Shown: piece after piece, positions 36,734-43,300 of the stretch
Numbering within the stretch: position 1 is the stretch's first letter
Layout: every line of letters begins with the position of its first letter
Source: Microbacteriaceae bacterium
Lineage (GTDB): Bacteria > Actinomycetota > Actinomycetes > Actinomycetales > Microbacteriaceae
Length of the DNA: 64,000 nucleotides
Reading direction: 5' to 3'
Assembly: GCA_003852775.1 (NCBI GenBank)
Contig: RDDZ01000052.1
Coordinates: 55,569-119,568, forward strand
Translations under genes and position numbers: made by a program
The notes under the pieces: generated by a model
Told to the model about the DNA's origin: nothing
The model's database searches: none
The model's input: the letters and a program-made list of their open reading frames with translations, nothing else

Positions 36734-37189
36734 ATGACCGACGTCGGAGAGCTCATCGCCCGCACCGCACTCGCCCGCGACCTGCGCATCGCGGTCGCCG
36801 AGTCGCTCACCGGCGGCGCCCTCAGCCAGGCGCTCGCCGCGGCCCCTGATGCGGGCACCTGGTTCGCGGGCGGCGTCGTCGCCTACACGGTCGAGACGAA
36901 GAACCGCGTGCTCGGCGTGCCCATGGGTCCCGTGGTCAACGCGCCCACCGCTCGCCAGATGGCGCAGGGCGTGCTCGAGCTGCTCGACGCGGATGTCGCC
37001 CTCGCCGTGACGGGCGTCGGCGGCCCCGACGAGGAGGAGGGCCACCCGCCCGGCACCGTCTACCTCGCGGTCGTCACCCGCGACTCGACCCGCATCACCG
37101 AGTTCGCGTTCGACGGCGACCCCGAGTCGGTCGTGACGCAGACCGTCGACGCCTCGCTCCACGCCCTCCAGGTCGACCTCGGCCTCTGA
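36734..37189 (+). CDS. pncC: CinA family nicotinamide-nucleotide amidohydrolase (PncC)
   Basis: 151 residues, the C-terminal CinA domain alone. AVAESLTGGALSQALAAAPDAG, FAGGVVAYTVETKNRVLGV and ALAVTGVGGPDEEEGHPPGTVY contain the conserved Ser and GP loop of NMN deamidases, which recycle NMN to NaMN. Length is right for a stand-alone PncC. Start 6 nt behind CAGGAT. Confidence 0.9.
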   Translation: MTDVGELIARTALARDLRIAVAESLTGGALSQALAAAPDAGTWFAGGVVAYTVETKNRVLGVPMGPVVNAPTARQMAQGVLELLDADVALAVTGVGGPDEEEGHPPGTVYLAVVTRDSTRITEFAFDGDPESVVTQTVDASLHALQVDLGL

Positions 37190-37266
37190 CCCCGAACCGC
37201 CGCGACGCCCCACCCGAGTCCCGCCCGAGCCTGTTCGGCGCAGAGGCCGCCCCCTATGCTCGACGC

Positions 37267-37821
37267 ATGGCAGAGCAGCCGTCGATCGACCCCCGCTACG
37301 ATCCGGCCTTCCAGCGCGGCTACAGCGGCCCGGTCGCGACGGGCAGTCGAGCGGATGCGGCGAACCGCGTCTCGAGCGCCCCCCGCGTCTCGAGCGCCCT
37401 CCGCCGCCACGAACCCGAGCCCCGGGGCGTCGCGGCAGCGGCCTCCCCCGACCCGGGGGAGCGCATCGGCCTCCCGCCCGCCGTTCCCGAGGCGCGCGAC
37501 GCCGACACCGCCGCCGCATCCGAGCCCGCGGTCGTGCACGTCGCGGCCCCGACGATGCGTCCGCCGTGGGGCAACCCCTTCGCGATCGCCGTGGCCCTGC
37601 TCGGCATCGGCGCGTTCGCGTCCGGCGTGTGGCTCCTGCAGGAGGCCCTGCGGCTCGTGCAGAGCGAGACGGGCTTCCAGACCCAACTCGACTACTGGAT
37701 CATGCAGTGGGGCATGTGGGGCGGGAGCATCTTCACGGGGGTGGGTGTGCTCATCGTCGCGGCGGTGCTGCTGCTGTGCGCCGTCTACTGGTCGCGCCGT
37801 CCGCACGCCGACGAGGAGTAG
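37267..37821 (+). CDS. Two-helix membrane protein of unknown function
   Basis: 184 residues. A disordered, Ala/Pro-rich cytoplasmic half (about 95 residues, with ANRVSSAPRVSSALRRHEP repeated-like text) is followed by two transmembrane helices (FAIAVALLGIGAFASGVWLL and GVGVLIVAAVLLLCAVYW) with a short exposed loop. Leaderless start (TATGCT plus 6 nt). No family recognised. Confidence 0.7.
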   Translation: MAEQPSIDPRYDPAFQRGYSGPVATGSRADAANRVSSAPRVSSALRRHEPEPRGVAAAASPDPGERIGLPPAVPEARDADTAAASEPAVVHVAAPTMRPPWGNPFAIAVALLGIGAFASGVWLLQEALRLVQSETGFQTQLDYWIMQWGMWGGSIFTGVGVLIVAAVLLLCAVYWSRRPHADEE

Positions 37822-37851
37822 CGCGGCACGCGAGCCGCGGGCGGATGCCGC

Positions 37852-38631
37852 TCAGCGCTGGCAGACGGGGCACCAGCTGACGACGCGCTCCTGCCCCTCC
37901 ACGCGGCCCAGCTCGCCGCCCTCGAGACGCGTCCCGCAGCGCAGGCACGGCTGCCCCGACCGCCCGTAGACCCAGCTGCGGCGACCGGGACGCAGGTCGC
38001 CCGTCGTCGTGCGGGTCCAGCGGCCGCGGTTCGCCATGAGCATGCGGTGCGCGAGCGACACGAGCGCGGGCACGTCGTCGACCTCGCCCATCGGACGGGT
38101 GGGCAGCATCCCGCGCACGAAGCACAGCTCGTTCGCGTAGACGTTGCCGATGCCCGCGAGGTTGCGCTGGTCGAGGAGCGCCGTGAAGACGGGCACCTCG
38201 GGGTCGACCGTGAGCCGACGCACCGCCTCCGCCGCATCCCAGTCGGGGCCGAGCAGGTCGGGCCCGAGGTGGCCCACGACGCGCTCCTCCTCGGAGGTCG
38301 GCAGCACCTCGAGGATGCCGAGCTCGAACCCCACGCACTGGGTGGCGTCCGCGGTCAGCACCGCGCGCACCTGGTGGGTGGGGCGCGTCCAGCGCTCGCC
38401 GCCGCGGAACACGCGCCAGGCGCCCTCCATCTTGAGGTGGGAGTGCACCGTCCACTCGCCGATGCGGTGCAGCAGGTGCTTGCCGCGCGAGACGACCTCG
38501 CGCACGGTCTCGCCCGTCAGGTCGACGGTCGCGAACCGCGGCACCCGGAAGTCGGTGCCGGTGAGCACACGCCCCGCGAGCGCGTCGTGCTGCTGACGCG
38601 CGGTGCGGTAGACGGTGTCGCCCTCGGGCAT
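37852..38631 (-). CDS. nei: Fpg/Nei family DNA glycosylase (endonuclease VIII, Nei2 type)
   Basis: 259 residues. The mature N-terminus MPEGDTVYRTA carries the catalytic Pro2 and Glu3. FATVDLTGETVREVVSRGKHL and HSHLKMEGAWRVF match actinobacterial Nei2. The helix-two-turn-helix (LLDQRNLAGIGNVYANE) and C-terminal zinc finger (CLRCGTRLEGGELG, then CPVCQR) are intact. It removes oxidised pyrimidines and nicks the AP site. ATG lies 6 nt behind TACGTT; divergent from clpP1. Confidence 0.92.
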   Translation of the reverse strand: MPEGDTVYRTARQQHDALAGRVLTGTDFRVPRFATVDLTGETVREVVSRGKHLLHRIGEWTVHSHLKMEGAWRVFRGGERWTRPTHQVRAVLTADATQCVGFELGILEVLPTSEEERVVGHLGPDLLGPDWDAAEAVRRLTVDPEVPVFTALLDQRNLAGIGNVYANELCFVRGMLPTRPMGEVDDVPALVSLAHRMLMANRGRWTRTTTGDLRPGRRSWVYGRSGQPCLRCGTRLEGGELGRVEGQERVVSWCPVCQR

Positions 38632-38669
38632 GTTCGCAACGTACCCCACGCGACCACCCCTCCGCCCCC

Positions 38670-38699
38670 AGCGGATCCGCCCCGAGCGGATCCGGCCCC
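38670..38699. repeat. Two 15-bp direct repeats in the nei/clpP1 intergenic region
   Basis: AGCGGATCCGCCCCG is followed at once by AGCGGATCCGGCCCC (13 of 15 identical); each contains the palindrome CGGATCCG. They lie 32 bp before the clpP1 start and 38 bp before nei, where a regulator of the divergent promoters would bind. Role inferred from position only. Confidence 0.45.
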
Positions 38700-38730
38700 A
38701 CGCGGCCCCGCATCCGCGCAGGCTGGCGAC

Positions 38731-39354
38731 ATGACCGACGAACCACGCCCCCTCCGCTTTACCGAGACGGTTCGGCGCGAGTTGTTCGAGCAGCGCGTGC
38801 TCGTGCTCGACGGCCCGCTCGACGACGACAACGGTGCGCTGCTCGCGACCCAGCTCGTGGCGCTCGCGGCCGCCGACCCGGTGTCCGACATCGCGTTGTG
38901 GATCCACTCGCCCGGCGGCTCCGTGCCGTCGATGCTCGCCATCCGCGACGTCATGCGCCTCGTGCCGTGCGACGTGTCGACCCTGGCGTTCGGGCTCGCG
39001 TGCAGCGCCGGGCAGTTCCTGTTGTCGTCCGGAGCGCGCGGCAAGCGCCGCGCACTCCCGCACGCGCGCATCCTCATGCACCAGGGGTCGGCCGGCATCG
39101 GCGGCACCGCGGTCGACGTCGAGCTGCAGGCCGCCGACCTGCGCCACACGCGCGACGTCGTGCTGGGCCTCATCGCCGAGGACACGGGCCAGCCGGTGGA
39201 GCGCATCTTCGAGGACTCCCTGCACGACCGCTGGTACTCGGCCGAGGAGGCGCTCGCCTACGGCTTCATCGACGAGATCGTCGACGACTTCGCGCGGATC
39301 ACGCCCCCGCCCCGCGTGCGCGGCACCGGCTTCGCGGTGGGGAGCGCGGCATGA
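38731..39354 (+). CDS. clpP: ATP-dependent Clp protease proteolytic subunit, catalytically complete
   Basis: 207 residues from ATG at 38731 (6 nt behind CAGGCT). The ClpP fold is clear: WIHSPGGSVPSMLAIRDVM, the catalytic Ser92 in FGLACSAGQFLL, His117 in HARILMHQGS, and Asp166 in DSLHDRWYSAEEALAYGFID. The triad appears intact, although GLACSAG departs from the usual GQAASMG. Overlaps clpP2 by ATGA. It most resembles the secondary, PopR/ClgR-controlled ClpP pairs of actinobacteria rather than the main ClpP1P2. Confidence 0.9.
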   Translation: MTDEPRPLRFTETVRRELFEQRVLVLDGPLDDDNGALLATQLVALAAADPVSDIALWIHSPGGSVPSMLAIRDVMRLVPCDVSTLAFGLACSAGQFLLSSGARGKRRALPHARILMHQGSAGIGGTAVDVELQAADLRHTRDVVLGLIAEDTGQPVERIFEDSLHDRWYSAEEALAYGFIDEIVDDFARITPPPRVRGTGFAVGSAA

Positions 39355-39977
39355 CGAGCTACACGATCCCCAACGTCATCGCGCAGCACCCGCGCGGCGA
39401 GCGGATCATGGACGTCTACTCGCGCCTGCTCGCCGAGCGCGTCGTCTACCTCGGCACGCCGATCGACGCGGGCGTCGCCAACGTGCTCGTGGCGCAGCTG
39501 CTGCACCTCGAGGCCGACAACCCCGACCGCGACATCCAGCTCTACGTCAACTGCTCAGGTGGCGACCCGAGCGCGATGCTCGCCGTCTACGACACGATGC
39601 GCTACATCCGTCCGCAGGTCGCGACGACCGTCGTGGGGCAGGCCGTCGCCGTGGGCGCGGTGCTGCTCGCGGCGGGCGCCGAGGGCAAGCAGGCGGCGCT
39701 GCCCCACGCGCGCGTCGTGCTGCACCAGCCGGTGTCGCAGGGGCGCGGCGCCATCCCCGACCTGATCCTGCAGGCGGACGAGGTGGTGCGGGTGCGCTCC
39801 GACATCGAGGCGATCCTGTCGCGGCACACCGGGCAGAGCGTCGAGCGGCTGCGCGCCGACACCGACCACGACCGCGTGTTCACGGCGGAGGCGGCCCGGG
39901 AGTACGGGCTCGTCGACGCCGTGATGGGCGAGCGCGGTCAGGCGGCGAGCGTGAGCGAGACCCGCACCTCGGCCTGA
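39351..39977 (+). CDS. clpP: ClpP-like subunit lacking the catalytic serine
   Basis: 208 residues. Overall ClpP sequence is well kept (IMDVYSRLLAERVVYLG, QLYVNCSGGDPSAMLAVYDT, ALPHARVVLHQP, DTDHDRVFTAEAAREYGLVD). Yet the nucleophile motif reads VVGQAVAVGAVLLAAG: position 100 is Ala (GCC) where GQAASMG has Ser. His125 and Asp174 remain. The subunit should be inactive alone and probably forms a mixed ring with ClpP1, similar in principle to ClpR. Co-translated with clpP1. Its 3' end overlaps the regulator gene by 40 nt, tail to tail. Confidence 0.9.
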   Translation: MTSYTIPNVIAQHPRGERIMDVYSRLLAERVVYLGTPIDAGVANVLVAQLLHLEADNPDRDIQLYVNCSGGDPSAMLAVYDTMRYIRPQVATTVVGQAVAVGAVLLAAGAEGKQAALPHARVVLHQPVSQGRGAIPDLILQADEVVRVRSDIEAILSRHTGQSVERLRADTDHDRVFTAEAAREYGLVDAVMGERGQAASVSETRTSA

Positions 39978-40243
39978 GCCGGCGGCGCGGGGGCGCGCTC
40001 GAGGGCCCGCTCGGCGACGCCGAGGGTGAGGTCGACGAGACTCGTGTCGAGCGCCCCCGCGACCGCCGCGATCATCTCGCTCGAGGGCTCCTTGAGCCCG
40101 CGCTCCATCTCGGAGAGGTACTGGGGGGAGACGCCCGCGCGTCGAGCGGTCTCGGTGAGGGTCCGGCCGCGCTCCTGTCGGATGCCGCGCAGCTCGTCGC
40201 CGAGGAGGTGCCGCCACAGCGGCTCGGGGCACGTCGTCGCCAT
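39938..40243 (-). CDS. XRE-type transcriptional activator, ClgR/PopR-like
   Basis: 101 residues from ATG at 40243 (the 585-codon track ORF is a shadow of lhr). LLGDELRGIRQERGRTLTET, SPQYLSEMERGLKEPSSEMI and AAVAGALDTSLVDLTLGVAE match the ClgR/PopR family. Members activate clp genes in Corynebacterium and Streptomyces; PopR is known for controlling a second clpP pair. Its position, facing clpP1-clpP2, fits that role. Leaderless start (TAGAGT plus 7 nt). Confidence 0.85.
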   Translation of the reverse strand: MATTCPEPLWRHLLGDELRGIRQERGRTLTETARRAGVSPQYLSEMERGLKEPSSEMIAAVAGALDTSLVDLTLGVAERALERAPAPPAQAEVRVSLTLAA

Positions 40244-40256
40244 GCGCACGACTCTA

Positions 40257-40282
40257 GGCAGACGCCGCGGGCGGTGTCTGCC
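40257..40282. promoter_or_regulatory. Inverted repeat over the promoter of the ClgR/PopR-like gene
   Basis: GGCAGAC and GTCTGCC face each other across 12 nt (the right element extends to TGTCTGCC, 40275-40282); a third half-site GCAGACG follows at 40295. On the minus strand TAGAGT (-10) begins beside one arm and the other lies at the -35 position. From memory, the Streptomyces PopR box uses the same TGTCTGCC/GGCAGACA half-sites in the opposite order with a short spacer. Autoregulation is the simplest reading. Confidence 0.6.
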
Positions 40283-40344
40283 CCGTCCGCTCACAGCAGA
40301 CGCGGGGGCGTGGGGTCGTCGGTGCGTGTGCACGGGGGCGGATG

Positions 40345-43300
40345 TCAGCGCAGGCGCAGGCCCTGCGGCGTCGCGGCGAAGCCGGCGCGGAAGAGGGCGT
40401 CGCCGAGCGGGGTGCCGACCGCGAAGGCGCCGTCGATGCGCTCGACGCGCAGGCGGCCGCCCGCGGCGCGCACGGTGGAGGCGAGGGATGCGGCGGCGGC
40501 CTCGCGGGCGTCGTCGGCATCCGGGTCGAGGAAGTCGAGCACCGTCTTGCCGCCCTTCTCGACGTAGAGCCCGAGCGCCCCGTCGACGAGCACGACGAGG
40601 GCGCCCGCCTTGCGGCCCGGGCGGTGCTTCATGTCGTCGTCGCGCGACGGCCACCCCAACGCCGCCCCGTACGGGTTCGCGGGATCCGTCGCACCGAGGG
40701 TCACGGCGACGGGCGGCGCCTTGTCGTCGCGGTCGACGTTGAACGCGCGCAGCCGATCGACGGTCGCGGGCGTCGCGAACTGCGCCGCGCCGAGCCCCTC
40801 CACGAAGTAGCCGCGGCGCACGCGCCCCGTCTCCTCGAGGCTCGCGAGCACCTTGTACGCGAGGGCGAACCCGCCCTCGACGCCCTCCGCCTGCACGGCC
40901 CCGCGCGTCACGACGCCGTACCGCTCGAGCAGCTGCTCGGCGAGCGCCGTCGCGCGTGCCGTGGGCACGGCCTCCGGCGTCGGCAGCAGGCTCCAGCGCC
41001 CGGCGACGGTGGGGGGAGCGGATGCCGCGAGAGACGCCGCCACGCGCGCCCGCGCCCGGTGCGCCCGGCCCCGCGGGGTGGCCCGGGAGCGCGTCGTGGT
41101 CGCGCCGAGGCGCGCCCGCAGCCCCGCGAACGTGTCGCCCGTCACGACGCCGGCCCACACGAGCTCCCACAGGGCGCGCGCGACGTCCGTGTCGGTGGCG
41201 GGATCGGCATCCGTCGCGACCGCCGCGGCGAGCTGGCGGAAGAAGTAGCCGCCGCCGCCCGCGAGGGCCTCGAGCAGGCGGTCGCGCAGCGGGTCGGGCT
41301 CGAGGGCGCGCGGCTCGGGCAAGGTGAGCGGCGCGGCGTCGGCGAGGTGCAGGCTCACCCACCCGTCGCCGCCGGGCAGCTCGCCGCGTCCGGCCCAGAT
41401 CACCTCGCCGGATGCCATGAGCTCGTCGAGCATCGCGGGGCTGTAGTCGCGCACGCGGCTCGGCAGCACGAGGCTCTCCCAGCTCGTCGCGGGCAGCGGG
41501 AGGCCGGCGAGCTGGTCGATCGCGGAGACGAGTCCGTCGATGCCGCGCAGCCCGCCGCGCCCCGGCTCGGGCGAGACGTGCTGCCAGTCGGGGAGGAAGC
41601 GGCCGAGCGCGGCCTGCGGCACGGGCTCGACCTCGGCGCGCAGGGCCGCGAGCGAGCGGGCGCGCAGGCGGCGCAGCACCTCGGGGTCGACCCACTCGGT
41701 TCCGGATGCGCCCGGGCGGAACTCGCCCTCGACCGCGCGGCGGTCGGCGGCGAGACGGCGCAGCGTCTCCGTGACGACGGCGACGCCGAGGCCGAGACGT
41801 CCGGCCGCCTCCGCCGCGGTGAAGGGTGCGTGCGTGCGCAGGTAGCGGGAGACGAGGTCGCCCACGGGGTCGGCGACGGGCTCGAGGAACGCCGTCGGCA
41901 CGCCGATCGGCATCGGCGCCCCGAGCGCGTCCCGCAGGCGTGCGGCATCCTCGACGACGGCCCAGCGCTCGACGCCCGCGATGTGCACGCGCAGCACCCG
42001 GTTCGCCCGTGCGAGCTCGGCGAGCATCGGCTCGAGCACGTCCCGCGCCGCGCGGGCGCGGGCTGCCGCCCCCGCCCCTCCCGAGGTGTCACTTTCGGTC
42101 GCGGGCGCGCCCCCTCCCGCGACCGAAACCGACACCTCACCCCCCGCCACGTCGGCCCCGGATGCGGCACCGGCATCCGAGGTGTCACTTTCGGTCGCGA
42201 CGGGAGCGGCCGAGGCGACCGAAAGTGACACCTCGGGGTGGGGTGCGTCGATCGCGGGGTCGGTGAAGCGGGCGGCGACCTCGTCGAGGGACAGCGGGCC
42301 GAGCACGCGGAGCAGGTCGACGACACCCTCGGCGTCGCGCGCGCGGCGGTCGGGGGCGAGACGCTGCAGCTCGCTCTCCGTCTGCGCGATCACCTCGGGG
42401 TCGAGCAGCTCGCGCAGCTCCGCACGCCCGAGGAGCTCGGCGAGCAGGCCGGGGTCGAGCGAGAGCGCCGCCGCACGCCGCTCCGCGAGCGGGGAGTCCC
42501 CCTCGTAGAGGAACGCGGCCACGTACCCGAACAGCAGCGTGCGCGCGAAAGGCGAGGGGGCATCCGTCTCCACCTCGACGAGACGGATGCGGCGGGTCTC
42601 GATGTCGGACGCGAGCTCGCGCAGCGAGGGCAGGTCGTAGACGTCCTGCAGCACCTCGCGCACCGTCTCGAGGATGATCGGGAAGCTCGGGTACTTGCGC
42701 GCCACCTCGAGCAGCTGCGCCGAGCGCTGCCGCTGCTGCCAGAGGGGCGAGCGCCGTCCGGGGTTGCGGCGCGGCAGCAGGAGCGCCCGCGCGGCCGACT
42801 CGCGGAAGCGCGACGCGAAGAGCGCCGAGCCGCCGACCTCCTCGGTCACGAGGGTCTCGAGCTCGCCCGGCTCGAACGCGAACAGCTCCGCGCCGGGCGG
42901 GTCGGCATCCGTCTCGGGCAGCCGCACGACGATGCCGTCGTCGCCCGCCATCGCCGAGCCGTCGACGCCCAGCCGCTCCCGGATGCGCGCCGCCACGGCG
43001 AGCGCCCACGGTGCGTGCACGGGCGTGCCGTAGGGGGAGTGCAGCACGAGCCGCCAGTCGCCGAGCTCGTCGCGGAACCGCTCGACGAGGAGCGTGCGGT
43101 CGGTCGGCACGACGCCCGTCGCGGCCTTCTGCTCGGCGACGAACGCCGTGAGGTTGCGGGCCGCGCGCTCGTCGAGCCCGTCGGCCTCGAGCCGCGCCTG
43201 GTCGACGCTGCCGGATGCGAGCTCGCCCGCGAACGCGCCGATCGCGCGCCCCAGCTCGGCCGGCCGGCCGAGCCCGTCGCCCTTCCAGAACGGCACGCGC

